DNA of 64,000 nt from Endozoicomonas sp965208385 (GCA_965208385.1 CBDBOO010000123.1:1-64000); one strand, 5' to 3'. Shown: positions 10,562-19,653, counted from the first letter of the stretch. The notes: a model not told the origin generated them from the letters alone. Numbers and translations: made by a program.

Positions 10562-11396
10562 ATGAAAATGACCATAACCCTGGCAGGTCAAAGCTATCAG
10601 GTTGATCTTGCCAACCCCCTATCCCTGGCCATCGCGCTGGATTTCAATGGCCCGCAGCCCAATCATTTTGGCTCACCGGATGCCAGTATGAGAACACTGC
10701 AATCTGGCAGTTTCATCGGAGATACTCAACGAGGGGGCAGCTGCAACGTCAGTGAACTGACATTGGTTCCCCACTGTAATGGAACCCATACCGAAACGGT
10801 GCATCATGTCTGCAACCAGCCTGTTTATATCAGTGATGTTCTGAAACAGGGTTTGTTTGCTGCAACCCTGTTAACGGTCAGTCCTATTGACGCCAATAAA
10901 ACCAATGAAGATTATTGTCCGGTACTTGCCCCCAATGATCAGGTGATTACCCGGACAATGCTACAGGCCAGGATTAGAGGATCTTACCAATGATTTTCTG
11001 CAGGCTTTGATTATCAGAACGCTTCCTAATGGCCACTGGAAAAAGCACTGCTCGTACGGTGACCATCATTCACCGCCTTTTTTCACACTGGATGCAGTAC
11101 ATTATCTGGTCGAGCGCAAGGTACAGCATTTACTGGTTGATCTGCCTTCTGTTGACCGCATGCACGATGATGGTCGGCTCAGTATTCATCGAGTGTTCTG
11201 GAATTTACCGGAAACAGGGCATGACACAACACCGCAAACCCGCAGCCGGAAAACTATTACGGAAATGATCTATGTGCCTGATCATGTTATCGATGGGCAC
11301 TATTTATTAAATCTTCAGACTCCGGCATTCAACCATGATGCGGCCCCCTGCCGGCCATTGATTTACCCTCTGATAACTAAAGCAACCGCCGGATGA
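10562..11396 (+). pseudogene. kynurenine formamidase-type cyclase-family hydrolase, one frameshift
   Basis: Cyclase-fold metal hydrolase that would remove formate from N-formylkynurenine. The family metal motif is seen as LTLVPHCNGTHTETVHHV (about residues 66-83), followed in the second frame by HHSPPFFTLDAVHYLV, HLLVDLPSVDR, DGRLSIHRVFW, VTEMIYVPD-like and GHYLLNLQTPAFNHDAAPCRPLIYPL. An extra G near 10975 shifts the frame, stopping the first half at 10993. The second half runs to 11396. The function is inferred from family plus its place beside tryptophan dioxygenase; the fold alone also fits other cyclases. It is longer than classic KynB and belongs to a sister group of the family. Confidence 0.75.
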
Positions 11397-11415
11397 CTGA
11401 AGCAACCGCCAGATG
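11376..11415 (+). repeat. 20-bp tandem duplication
   Basis: Two adjacent 20-bp units, the second starting ACTGAAGCAACCGCC, differ at two bases. The first covers the last codons and stop of the formamidase gene, the second lies just behind it. It sits between that gene and the LysR gene and may be a simple slippage product. Confidence 0.7.
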
Positions 11416-11445
11416 ACTGGGTTATGATCGGAGCATCTTTATTCA

Positions 11446-12417
11446 ATGATCAATACCAACACAATGCCAGACAGACTTGACTTCCATTTTTTGCAGCGTC
11501 GATTAAAAATCCGGCAACTGGTTTTTTTTGAAGCCGTTTGCGATGCAGGTTCCATGTTAAAAGCAGGTGAGTTCCTGAACATTACCCAGCCAACGCTCAG
11601 TAAAACCATCAAAGAGCTGGAAGCTATGTTTGGAACAACCCTTTTTGAGCGAACCAATCGTGGCATTGAACTGACCATTTACGGAAGCTGTCTCAGAAAA
11701 CACAGTAAACGACTATTGTCTCATCTGCGTTTTATGAGTGATGACCTGAATGCCTTGAAACAAGCCGATAGTGGCCATGTGGTGATTGGAACATTAATTT
11801 CCGCATCAGCAAAACTGCTGCCAAAAGCCGTTGCATTACTGAAACAGGAATCACCCGGAATACTGATTACCATAAAAGAAGGAACCAATGAGGTTTTGAT
11901 GCCCGCTCTGGCCAATGGCGAACTGGATATAGTCCTTGGTCGCATACCTTCCCCGCAGAATTACCAAGGCATCAATCACGTCGTGCTGTATAACGAATCC
12001 ATCAGTGCGGTAGTGGGCATACAACATCCTCTGGCAGAAGCAAGCCAGCTTCAATTGAAGGATCTGATCGATTACCCCTGGATATTACCTGTTCTGGAAT
12101 CACCGGTACGCTCTACTGTAGAACAACTATTCCGAACCAGCGGACTGGCTACTCCCGACAATATCGTGGAATCGCTGTCTATTCTCAGTAATATATCCAT
12201 GCTTATGGGAACGCAGATGATTGCCATGATGCCAAAAGCGGCGGCCAGTCATTACGAACAGGCCGGGTTGTTAAAAACATTATCTCTGAATGAGGTTATC
12301 GAATTTGGCGATGTAGGTTACAGCCTTTCAGAAGCATTTGAGTTAACACCCGCTGCCATTAAATTCAAAAATTGCCTGTCCCGGATTGCCGGTAAGCTGG
12401 ATGGATCTCATGAATGA
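11446..12417 (+). CDS. LysR-family transcriptional regulator
   Basis: A 323-residue LysR-type regulator with an N-terminal winged helix (LKIRQLVFFEAVCDAGSMLK, then AGEFLNITQPTLSKTIKELE, residues about 17-58) and a C-terminal effector domain. It lies 49 bp behind the formamidase gene in the same direction, so it is likely the regulator of the tryptophan catabolic operon, responding to an intermediate. That link is inference from position. The frame is intact while the presumed target genes are broken. The ATG at 11446 is taken as start; a second ATG at 11464 would also keep the DNA-binding domain. It resembles the GbpR/PcaQ branch in having a longer N-terminus before the helix-turn-helix. Confidence 0.85.
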   Translation: MINTNTMPDRLDFHFLQRRLKIRQLVFFEAVCDAGSMLKAGEFLNITQPTLSKTIKELEAMFGTTLFERTNRGIELTIYGSCLRKHSKRLLSHLRFMSDDLNALKQADSGHVVIGTLISASAKLLPKAVALLKQESPGILITIKEGTNEVLMPALANGELDIVLGRIPSPQNYQGINHVVLYNESISAVVGIQHPLAEASQLQLKDLIDYPWILPVLESPVRSTVEQLFRTSGLATPDNIVESLSILSNISMLMGTQMIAMMPKAAASHYEQAGLLKTLSLNEVIEFGDVGYSLSEAFELTPAAIKFKNCLSRIAGKLDGSHE

Positions 12418-12419
12418 GC

Positions 12420-12449
12420 CCCCTCACTCCATCCGGCAGGAGGGGGATA
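12420..12449. terminator. GC-rich hairpin between convergent genes
   Basis: CCCCCTC and GAGGGGG form a 7-bp stem between the ends of the LysR gene (+) and hmp (-). No clear T-run follows on either strand, so it is a weak terminator candidate. Confidence 0.4.
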
Positions 12450-12462
12450 CTCAACCTGGTTC

Positions 12463-13665
12463 TCAAATATCCTGATGCGGGCCAAAAACTTCAAAATGAA
12501 TGCTGGCGGCGGGTACTCCCCAACTTTTCAATGTTTTGTTAACCATACTCATAAACCCAAGAGGTCCACAGAAATAATAATCTGCACCGGGTATTTCAAT
12601 TTGATCCCGAATGACATTTAAATCCATAAACCCTGAAAAGTCATGTTCACTGTCCTGATCCTCAGGATGATCGTAAAACAGAAAATGCTCAAGGTTGTTA
12701 TTGTTTTCAGACAAGGATTTCACATGTTCACCAAAAGCATGCACTTGCCCATTGGTTGCGCCATGCACATAGCGAATTTCACGCTGACTGTTTAATCCAG
12801 TCAAACTATTCAACATACTCAATACGGGTGTCTGGCCCACGCCACCACTTAACAAAACAACCGGAGATTCCGAACTCTGATCCAGATAAAAGTCACCTGA
12901 CGGAGGACTCAGCTGCACGGTATCACCGACATTAACCGAGTCATGAAGAAAGTTGGATATAACACCTTGAGTATCCCCTTTCCCTTCTTTTTTTACTGAG
13001 ATTCTGTACCCGGTTCCATTGGGAGCATCTGAAAGACTGTACTGACGAATACAACGATTTCCCCCCTCAACCGGCTGCAAATAAATTCCTATATATTGGC
13101 CGGGAATGAACGGAGCAACCGATAGGCCATCAACAGGCTCAAAATAAAAAGAAGTAATCAGAGCACTCTCTTCCACCTTGGCAGTGACAATAAAGTCTCT
13201 GGTTCCCCGCCAGCCACCTTTCTGCTGTTCGGTAACTTTATATATACCTTCTTCAGCCTCGATAAAAACATTAGCAAGAAACTCATAGGCTTCACCCCAG
13301 GCTTCCAGTACATCATCCGTTGCCGCATCGCCCAATACAGCGGCAACAGCATTAAGCAGGTGCTTACCAACTATTGGATAATGTCCAGGTAATATATTGA
13401 AGCTGGCATGCTTGTGAGCAATTCGTTGCACCACCTCAGTAAGAGCATCAAGATTATCGATATTGGCAGCGTACCCATATACGGCTGCAGCCAATGCAGC
13501 TTGTTGACGTCCAGTTTTCTGATTTGTGGCGTTGAATATATTCAGCAGCTCCGGATTCAGAGTAAACATCTGCTGATAAAAATATCCGGTAATTGCTTCG
13601 CCATGTTCTGCCAAAACAGGTGCTGTAGATTTAACCGTGGATATTGTTTTTTTACTGAGTGACAT
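12463..13665 (-). CDS. hmp: flavohemoglobin, nitric oxide dioxygenase
   Basis: Converts NO and O2 to nitrate using NAD(P)H, protecting the cell from nitrosative stress. The 400-residue protein has the expected three domains. The globin part (1-140) has the proximal His in RIAHKHASFNI (about residue 85). The FAD part has PGQYIGIYLQP and RQYSLSDAPNG. The NAD part has LLSGGVGQTPVLSMLNSL and YYFCGPLGFMSMV near the C-terminus. It reads toward the LysR gene and is followed upstream by a probable NsrR operator 48 bp from the start codon, so induction by NO is likely. The ferredoxin reductase gene lies behind it in the same direction, 160 bp upstream. Confidence 0.95.
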   Translation of the reverse strand: MSLSKKTISTVKSTAPVLAEHGEAITGYFYQQMFTLNPELLNIFNATNQKTGRQQAALAAAVYGYAANIDNLDALTEVVQRIAHKHASFNILPGHYPIVGKHLLNAVAAVLGDAATDDVLEAWGEAYEFLANVFIEAEEGIYKVTEQQKGGWRGTRDFIVTAKVEESALITSFYFEPVDGLSVAPFIPGQYIGIYLQPVEGGNRCIRQYSLSDAPNGTGYRISVKKEGKGDTQGVISNFLHDSVNVGDTVQLSPPSGDFYLDQSSESPVVLLSGGVGQTPVLSMLNSLTGLNSQREIRYVHGATNGQVHAFGEHVKSLSENNNNLEHFLFYDHPEDQDSEHDFSGFMDLNVIRDQIEIPGADYYFCGPLGFMSMVNKTLKSWGVPAASIHFEVFGPHQDI

Positions 13666-13712
13666 TTTCTACTCCATTACATCATACAAGCGCGGCTCTT
13701 TACGCACCTAAT

Positions 13713-13735
13713 AAGATGCATCCTACATACCTCTT
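13713..13735 (-). promoter_or_regulatory. probable NsrR operator upstream of hmp
   Basis: A 23-bp imperfect palindrome, left half AAGATGCATCC and right half ACATACCTCTT around a central T, agrees with the known 11-1-11 NsrR consensus at about 18 of 23 positions. The left half is a perfect match over nine bases. It ends 48 bp before the hmp start, where it could overlap the promoter. NsrR is the NO-sensing iron-sulfur repressor that controls hmp in many gammaproteobacteria; its gene is not in this window. Confidence 0.7.
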
Positions 13736-13736
13736 T

Positions 13737-13787
13737 AAAAAGAGTCCAATAAAAAGAGCCCAACAAGAAGAGCCCAACAAAAAGATC
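13737..13787. repeat. 14-bp tandem repeat, 3.5 copies
   Basis: Consecutive units of the form AAAAAGAGCCCAAC with one or two changes each, next to the NsrR site and upstream of hmp. The unit number could vary between strains. Confidence 0.8.
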
Positions 13788-13825
13788 ATTGACGGCAAAC
13801 TGAATGTGCAGAATAAGATAGGACT

Positions 13826-14602
13826 CTATTTCTCGACAAATGACTTCTCTATCACATAATCAGCCACATCCCCGGTATGGGCTGATGCTACAAATCCAAG
13901 CTGATTTAATAAAAGACAAATGTCATTTATCATTGACTGACTGCCACAAATCATTACTTTATCTGTCTTGGGATTCAACGGAGGCAAGGTCAAATCCCTG
14001 CACAGTTGACCACTCTCAATCAGGCTGGTAATCCTGCCGGTATTTCGAAAGGACTCCCTGGTAACCGTTGGGTAATAGAAGAGCTGTTCCCGAATTTGAT
14101 GTCCAAGATATTCATGCTCCTGAAATTCCTGCTGCAGAAAATCATGGTATGCCAGCTCACTGGTATAACGGACACAATGGACAAGAATCACCTTATCGAA
14201 TCGTTCATAGGTTTCAGGATCCTTAATGACGCTGAGAAAAGGCGCCAGCCCTGTACCAGTGGCTAACAGAAACAAATTTTCAGCGGGTTTCAGATCACTC
14301 ACCAATAATGTACCCACAGGCTTGCGACTCATGATTACTTTATCACCAGTCTTTAGGTGCTGAAGCCTGGACGTCAGCGGCCCATCACTGACTTTAATAC
14401 TAAGAAATTCAAGCTCATCTTCATAGTTGGCACTGGCAATACTGTACGCCCTCATGAGAGGCTTTCCATCCACCATCAAACCCAACATAACAAAATGCCC
14501 ATTATGGAAGCGTAATGACGGATCCCGGGTTGTTTTGAAACTGAAGAGTGATTCATTCCAGTGCTGTATTGAAAGCACGGTTTCTTCGTTGAATGCAGAC
14601 AT
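13826..14602 (-). CDS. fpr: ferredoxin/flavodoxin-NADP+ reductase
   Basis: FAD enzyme that moves electrons between NADPH and ferredoxin or flavodoxin, used in redox balance and oxidative stress response. The 258-residue protein is of bacterial Fpr length. It shows the FAD motif LMRAYSIASANYEDELEF (about residues 49-66), the phosphate-binding ATGTGLAPFLSVIKDP, and VMICGSQSMINDICLLL in the NADP domain. The C-terminus ends in VEK, as in the short-tailed Fpr group. It is transcribed toward hmp. The 1.17-kb stretch upstream has no other gene, so its own promoter should lie there. Confidence 0.92.
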   Translation of the reverse strand: MSAFNEETVLSIQHWNESLFSFKTTRDPSLRFHNGHFVMLGLMVDGKPLMRAYSIASANYEDELEFLSIKVSDGPLTSRLQHLKTGDKVIMSRKPVGTLLVSDLKPAENLFLLATGTGLAPFLSVIKDPETYERFDKVILVHCVRYTSELAYHDFLQQEFQEHEYLGHQIREQLFYYPTVTRESFRNTGRITSLIESGQLCRDLTLPPLNPKTDKVMICGSQSMINDICLLLNQLGFVASAHTGDVADYVIEKSFVEK

Positions 14603-15772
14603 ATCTTTATTTTTTTAATCCATAACAATAAGGCTATCCTGCTAACTTTAGCAGGGTTACATTTTATAGTGGGCTCAGTCAGGATTTATGTCGAACAAAG
14701 AGCTAACAATTTGATATCCCCGATTATCAGCACATCCACGATCAAGGACAATCACGACCCATATGCAGGATCTCGAAAAAAACAGCAACTCTTATAAGTA
14801 CTGCAACAAAATAAACGACACTTACTCACACCCTTACTGTAACAAGCACTTACCAACAGAATACCCGATACGCATAAAATCTAAAAAATCAGAGTAAATG
14901 TATACAAACACTTTGAGATAATATTGGACAATAATGGATTTTTCAGATTAAAGAGAACGTTCTCTCTATCAACTGGGGCAATGAATATAATACTTCCGTT
15001 CCAATTATGACGAACAACCTCTGGACTAATGTTAGCCATCGACTCCCTTTATTTATTTGTTTATTTCTTTATTAATAATAATAAAAATAATTTACTGCCA
15101 TTCCTCCTCTTTCGCTCATCTCACAATTTATATGTTCACACCGTATCAGATTGCAAAATCACTCTTACGCCAGCAGGTCACCCTGATTTCTAAAAATGTA
15201 CTGAGCTTCATCATCAACGGCGAATCAGCAATTCCCCACGTTTCATTAAACCCCTTGGTATCACTAGCGTACGAAGTCGTATATATTTTGTATGCTCGTG
15301 ATAAATAGTCGAGTTTTTGGGAAAAATTACATATCTCAACACGTAAGCAGCTGTAGCTGCGCCCTGCGTGTGATGCTTCTTATACGCTGTTACCGATGTC
15401 GTATAAGCATGGGGAATAGCTGACGGCGAATAAGCACCCGATGTTATGCTGCAGTTCTAAAAAAAGGGTAGACCGAACATTCCAAAGAAGCTGACCAGGC
15501 TTGCATCAGGTTATTACAAAACCATTTCTGTATTCATTCACTGACATAAAATTACATTTTCTTTTTTTTAGGTGATAAAAAAAATATTTGTTCTTATACG
15601 ACATTTTGGTATTTTTTTTAAATTAAATCTCTTAGAATTCAAAAAGATATCGAAATTTGAGACCGATTTCACATACAATAGATATTTACACCTAGCAGTA
15701 ATATCTCGGGTAAAATTGGCACCCCAACAGCACAATAACTATAGAAGCATGTCGTCCAGGAGGGCAACTGAG
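14603..15772. other. 1.17-kb AT-rich gene-free stretch
   Basis: No convincing gene was found. An 83-codon open frame at 15057-15308 has no family resemblance and no good ribosome site. A perfect 14-bp palindrome AGAGAACGTTCTCT lies at 14952-14965 and could be an operator between fpr and the hemerythrin gene. At 15330-15440 there are several short inverted repeats built on CTTATACG and CGTATAAG, and a GTTATGC at about 15411. Confidence 0.5.
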
Positions 15773-16192
15773 ATGCATGAAGATTGTCTCTATATAGTTT
15801 GGAATGAAGAAAACAATATCGGCATTCCAATATTAGATGAACAGCATCGTGGCCTGGTAGCCGCGATCAACTCCCTCTATTATTTCATCAGTAATAATGT
15901 TGGAGAGCTTGCCTTAGAGCCGGCTGTCAGTTACCTGCAGCATTATATGTCTATTCATTTTCAAACAGAGGAAGCCTTAATGTTTGAAGCTGGATATCCG
16001 GGTCTTAAGGAGCACGCAGAAACGCACAAAATGCTGCTTGAAAACGCAGGAATGGTGACAAGAAGAGCAAAGGAAGAAAAGAAACCTGAATTAATATTAC
16101 AATTTCTAAAAAACTGGTGGATTCGTCACACCCGTGAAAGTGACTCTGGTTACACTCAACATCTGCGGCAGTATTTCCGAATTAATAGTTGA
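15773..16192 (+). CDS. bacteriohemerythrin
   Basis: Small four-helix di-iron protein that binds O2 and may act as an oxygen store, carrier or sensor. The chosen start at 15773 follows AGGAGG at 15758-15763; a longer open frame exists upstream but its extra N-terminus is low-complexity and unlike the family. The 139-residue product begins with the hemerythrin pattern (VWNEENNIGIPILDEQHRGL). Iron ligands are visible as His in DEQHRGL, His and Glu in HYMSIHFQTEEALM, His in LKEHAETHKMLL, and His/Asp in WIRHTRESDSGY. It stands alone, divergent from the fpr-hmp pair. Two other O2/NO-related proteins nearby suggest a shared physiological theme, which is inference. Confidence 0.88.
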   Translation: MHEDCLYIVWNEENNIGIPILDEQHRGLVAAINSLYYFISNNVGELALEPAVSYLQHYMSIHFQTEEALMFEAGYPGLKEHAETHKMLLENAGMVTRRAKEEKKPELILQFLKNWWIRHTRESDSGYTQHLRQYFRINS

Positions 16193-16532
16193 ACACTCAC
16201 ATCGGGAGCAGAGCGTTCAGCCCATCCTGTTCCTGATGAAATTTTCTGACTTAATCATCCAATCTGGATATTCTTCGGTCAGAAAACTCTTTCGCACCTT
16301 CCGGCAACATTCTAACCGTCATTTTCGGTTTTGTTTTGATCACTTTTTTCACTGATTTAGCGGGTACGAAGCAATACGCACCACCCGCATGATGATTTAA
16401 CACAACCTTTGAAGTGGCTGGAACATGCCAGTATAAAAACTTCTTTCTTACCATATACACTTTGCCAACTTCCTCGATTCAGCAAACAGGACGGCTACTT
16501 AGGCAATCAACAGGTTAACAAGTTCCTTAATA
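16193..16532. other. 340-bp spacer between convergent genes
   Basis: The stretch between the hemerythrin gene (+) and djlA (-) has only short chance frames and no clear hairpin terminator. Confidence 0.4.
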
Positions 16533-17354
16533 TCAGGATTTTTTACGGGACTCCCGTACACGATCATAAGCGCCCTGAATTTCCTGAGTTTTTTGCTTGG
16601 CCACTTCCATCATCTCTTCCGGTAAACCTTTGGCCACCAGCTTGTCCGGATGGTGCTCACTCATCAGTTTGCGATAAGCTCTTTTAACATCACTGTCACC
16701 CGCCGAAGAATTCACGCCAAGCACCTGATAAGCCTGAGCCAGTTCTTCCCGGGCATCCGGGACAAAACCTTGCCCCTGATAGCGACGACCACCTTGCTGG
16801 TAGTAACTCCTCTGGGCCTGAAACCGCCGGTGTAACTGCTCGAAAGCAAATTTATTAACCCCCAGGCTACTACAGATTTGAGCAAAAACAGCCTGTTCAG
16901 CCTGACTTAATCCCCCATCGGCGTAAGCCGCCTGAAGCTGGATTTCAAGAAACATCGGAATTAACGTAGTGGAGCCGGCTACCTGCCTGAACTCACGTAG
17001 AACCTGATCGATATCGAAAACAGCCGCCTTGCCTTCGTTAAACAGATCGATCGCCGCTTTTCTCTGTTCCTCCGACAGGCGCATTTCACGCATGATGGCA
17101 TTAGCCATTTCTATTTCATGTTCACTGACTCTGCCATCCGCTTTGGCCAGCTTGCCCATCACCAGAAAGGTTGCCTTGAAAAAAACAGACTGAGCCCTTT
17201 GTCGCTGTTGTTGATTGCCGCCAGAAAACCCGGAAGCCAGGCCTGGGCCAAAAACACGGTTATTAACCCAGGCTCCTAGAAATGCTCCGAAAATGGCTCC
17301 CAATGGCCCACCAAACGTTAACCCCAGAAACAAACCTATTACTATAGCGGTCAT
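16533..17354 (-). CDS. djlA: DnaJ-like membrane co-chaperone DjlA
   Basis: Inner-membrane J-domain protein that stimulates DnaK at the membrane. The 273-residue protein begins with a glycine-rich membrane segment (VIGLFLGLTFGGPLGAIFGA), followed by a TerB-like helical domain (about 55-170), a linker, and a C-terminal J domain (about 205-273) with the HPD tripeptide in SEHHPDKLVAKGLPEEM. This order is that of DjlA. Its start overlaps the end of murU by four bases. It is the last gene of an amgK-murU-djlA unit transcribed away from lptD, an arrangement known from Pseudomonas. Confidence 0.93.
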   Translation of the reverse strand: MTAIVIGLFLGLTFGGPLGAIFGAFLGAWVNNRVFGPGLASGFSGGNQQQRQRAQSVFFKATFLVMGKLAKADGRVSEHEIEMANAIMREMRLSEEQRKAAIDLFNEGKAAVFDIDQVLREFRQVAGSTTLIPMFLEIQLQAAYADGGLSQAEQAVFAQICSSLGVNKFAFEQLHRRFQAQRSYYQQGGRRYQGQGFVPDAREELAQAYQVLGVNSSAGDSDVKRAYRKLMSEHHPDKLVAKGLPEEMMEVAKQKTQEIQGAYDRVRESRKKS

Positions 17355-18055
17355 GAATCCCTGCTCTCATGCACAAGATAATGTTCTAACGACTGCAACC
17401 GCTCAAGGGTCCCCACATCAGTCCAGTGCCCGGTGTAATGCTCTCCGGTCACCAACCCCTGGCTCATTGCATCTCTTAATAACGGAGCCAACTTGAACGC
17501 TCCGGGTTTACATTGTTTGAATAATTTCGGTGATAATAAACTGATACCACTGAATGTTAACAAGTTTTCCGACTCAACCTCTACCCGGGCTCCTCTCAGG
17601 CCAAAGTCCCCAGCTGTATTGAAATCAGGATTATTCACCAGCACCAGGTGAGCCAGCTGCTGTTTTTCCATCATTAACTGTTTTAGCGATACAATATTTT
17701 CGTAAGAATAGTCCGTAAACACATCACCATTAACCACCAGAAAAGGCTGCCCTGATTCAGCTTCGGTCAACATAGATAAAGCCTTGAAAATCCCTCCTCC
17801 GGTTTCCAGAGGCTGCTCTTCTGCGGAGTAACGAATACTCACCCCCCAGTCATCACCTTTACCCAGCGCCGCCTCTATCTGCTCACCCAGCCAACTGTGA
17901 TTGATAATAATTTCTGTGATTCCAGCAGCAACCAGACGCTCAATCTGATAAACAATTAAAGACTTACCGGCAACGGTCACCAGGGGTTTTGGCATATCCA
18001 GCGTTAATGGCCTGAGCCTCTTGCCATAGCCTGCCGCCAGTATCATTGCTTTCAC
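17351..18055 (-). CDS. murU: N-acetylmuramate-1-phosphate uridylyltransferase MurU
   Basis: Nucleotidyltransferase of the peptidoglycan recycling route, making UDP-MurNAc from MurNAc-1-phosphate and UTP. The start is a GTG at 18055 whose GTGA overlaps the amgK stop; this places MILAAGYGKRLRPLTLDMPK at the N-terminus as in the family. Further motifs are GLVNGDVF-like (FLVVNGDVFTDYSY, metal-binding Asp), ETGGGIFKAL and HWTDVGTLERL. The length is 234 residues. Pairing with amgK supports MurU rather than a general glucose-1-phosphate transferase. Longer frames starting upstream lie inside amgK and are unlikely. Confidence 0.88.
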   Translation of the reverse strand: MKAMILAAGYGKRLRPLTLDMPKPLVTVAGKSLIVYQIERLVAAGITEIIINHSWLGEQIEAALGKGDDWGVSIRYSAEEQPLETGGGIFKALSMLTEAESGQPFLVVNGDVFTDYSYENIVSLKQLMMEKQQLAHLVLVNNPDFNTAGDFGLRGARVEVESENLLTFSGISLLSPKLFKQCKPGAFKLAPLLRDAMSQGLVTGEHYTGHWTDVGTLERLQSLEHYLVHESRDS

Positions 18056-19089
18056 AATCCAGCCTCCCTGGAAGCTTCTGCGATTCTTTGTTCCAGAATA
18101 GGCTTCACACAGGTTGTTAACCAACGCCCATGAGCTTCTAATTGGGGGTATTCTGCACAAATCCAAAGCACATAATTAAAGGTTCGGGGAATATCGGGAA
18201 GATATCCCGGTTTATTATCCCTGAGCCATAGTCGTGCAAAAATACCCAGGCATTTCAAATGACGCTGTAAACCCGTCAGATCAAACCAGACTTTTAATTT
18301 TTCTGCACTGTATTCTGACAAGACGGGATGCCGGGCTGCATATTGTTTAAACCAGTGTTCCACTTTTTCTGCCGGCCAATCCTGATAACAGTCTCTTAAC
18401 AGCGAAACCGGATCATAAAGCAGAGATCCTTTAAGTGCGCCCTGAAAATCAATCACCCCAAGATCTCCATCAGCACACAGCATCAGATTGCGGGAATGAT
18501 AATCCCGATGTACCGTACCAACAGGCTGTTCGAGAATGGACTGAACCAGACATTCAAACATCGAGTCCAGCTGAGCTGCATCACTCTTATTCAGACCCAG
18601 AAAACGGGTAATAAACCACTCAGGGTAAAGCGACAACTCAAATTCAAGTAATGTTTTACTGTATTCGGGAAGGCCGTCTGCCGATTGAAGCTGAATATTG
18701 TTTAACGTCAATAACGCTTTCGAATACAACCGTTCAGCTGACTGAGGAGTCAGTTTGTCCCGCAGTTGCACATCACCAAAATCTTCCACCAGCATAAATC
18801 CGTTTTCGAAATCAAAGGCAAATATTTCCGGCACTCTCACCTTACCTTTTCGCCAGTGTCGGGCAATGGCCACAAAGCTTTCTGAATCTTCAGTGCTCGG
18901 TGGTGCATCCACAGCCAGCATAGTTCCACGAGATGTCTTGATTCGAAAATATTGCCTGAACCCTGCATCACCACTCACCGGTTCCCGAGTCACCGGTTCA
19001 CTGGCGACAATGCCGCTTTCTGCTAAAACTGAGCGCACCCATATTGCCAGATTTACAAGCCGGTTTTTTTCCTGGGGTAATGTCATCAA
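18052..19089 (-). CDS. amgK: anomeric MurNAc/GlcNAc kinase AmgK
   Basis: Aminoglycoside-phosphotransferase-fold sugar kinase that phosphorylates MurNAc (and GlcNAc) at the anomeric position, feeding MurU in a cell-wall recycling bypass of de novo UDP-MurNAc synthesis. The 345-residue protein has the catalytic loop VHRDYHSRNLML (about residue 205) and the metal motif LGVIDFQGALKGSLLYDPVSLL. The N-terminal lobe has PVSGDAGFRQYFRIKT. The operon with murU fits the Pseudomonas system that gives intrinsic fosfomycin tolerance. The start is ATG at 19089, with a second ATG next to it. It is divergent from lptD across a 564-bp gap. Confidence 0.88.
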   Translation of the reverse strand: MMTLPQEKNRLVNLAIWVRSVLAESGIVASEPVTREPVSGDAGFRQYFRIKTSRGTMLAVDAPPSTEDSESFVAIARHWRKGKVRVPEIFAFDFENGFMLVEDFGDVQLRDKLTPQSAERLYSKALLTLNNIQLQSADGLPEYSKTLLEFELSLYPEWFITRFLGLNKSDAAQLDSMFECLVQSILEQPVGTVHRDYHSRNLMLCADGDLGVIDFQGALKGSLLYDPVSLLRDCYQDWPAEKVEHWFKQYAARHPVLSEYSAEKLKVWFDLTGLQRHLKCLGIFARLWLRDNKPGYLPDIPRTFNYVLWICAEYPQLEAHGRWLTTCVKPILEQRIAEASREAGL

Positions 19090-19653
19090 TTATCTTTTCT
19101 TTACTGTGGTTGGTTGGCTGATTAATTGAGTTGAACCTGGGTTTTCACCCGTATTTATCCAAGTCACATAGACTAACGAGGTTCTTGATTTTCTGTAATT
19201 TGGTAAACAACATCATCTTTCAAAGGACATCAGACTCCCCTTACCATGAAATCAATGTTAACTTATTACCCTATTATGCAGATTACCACAGACCGACACG
19301 TCTATTCATCGTGAATGACACCAGTGTATTCGGGTCATATTGAAACACCCACTGGCCAGGGGACAAGATCATGACATTCAGACTCCGCAGACATTCTGCC
19401 GGCAATAGCGGCCATGCGTTTCTGACATTCCATTATTTATCTGCAATAAGCAATCCGCTGCCTTTTGCGGCGCTTTCAGCACGACCAGAACCGATGCCAG
19501 GGATAATTTTGTTTTCTGCAATACTGTCAGTACTTTCCCCGCTGTCCGCCCTTAGAGGCTGTCGCAAAAGAGTTGCGCTCGCTCCCTTTTGCCACAGCTT
19601 ACTTACAGGCAACATCAGTGCAATAAAAAATCTGCCCCAGGACTGCTGAACTC
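19090..19653. other. 564-bp divergent intergenic region amgK / lptD
   Basis: The region should carry promoters for both directions. A 92-codon frame at 19371-19649 is open, but its product is low in family-like features and its codon use looks random. No clear operator was recognised. Confidence 0.4.

Noticed and set aside
1..11396. Programmed frameshifting as the cause of split genes
   Set aside because: Ten genes with up to four shifts in both directions, without slippery heptamers or structures, are not compatible with programmed recoding.
13737..13787. Possible CRISPR-like array
   Set aside because: The 14-bp units are directly adjacent with no spacers, so this is a simple tandem repeat.
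15057..15308. 83-codon frame in the gene-free stretch
   Set aside because: AT-rich low-complexity start and no similarity to known families.
19371..19649. 92-codon frame upstream of lptD
   Set aside because: No family features, no ribosome site, and it fills a divergent promoter region.
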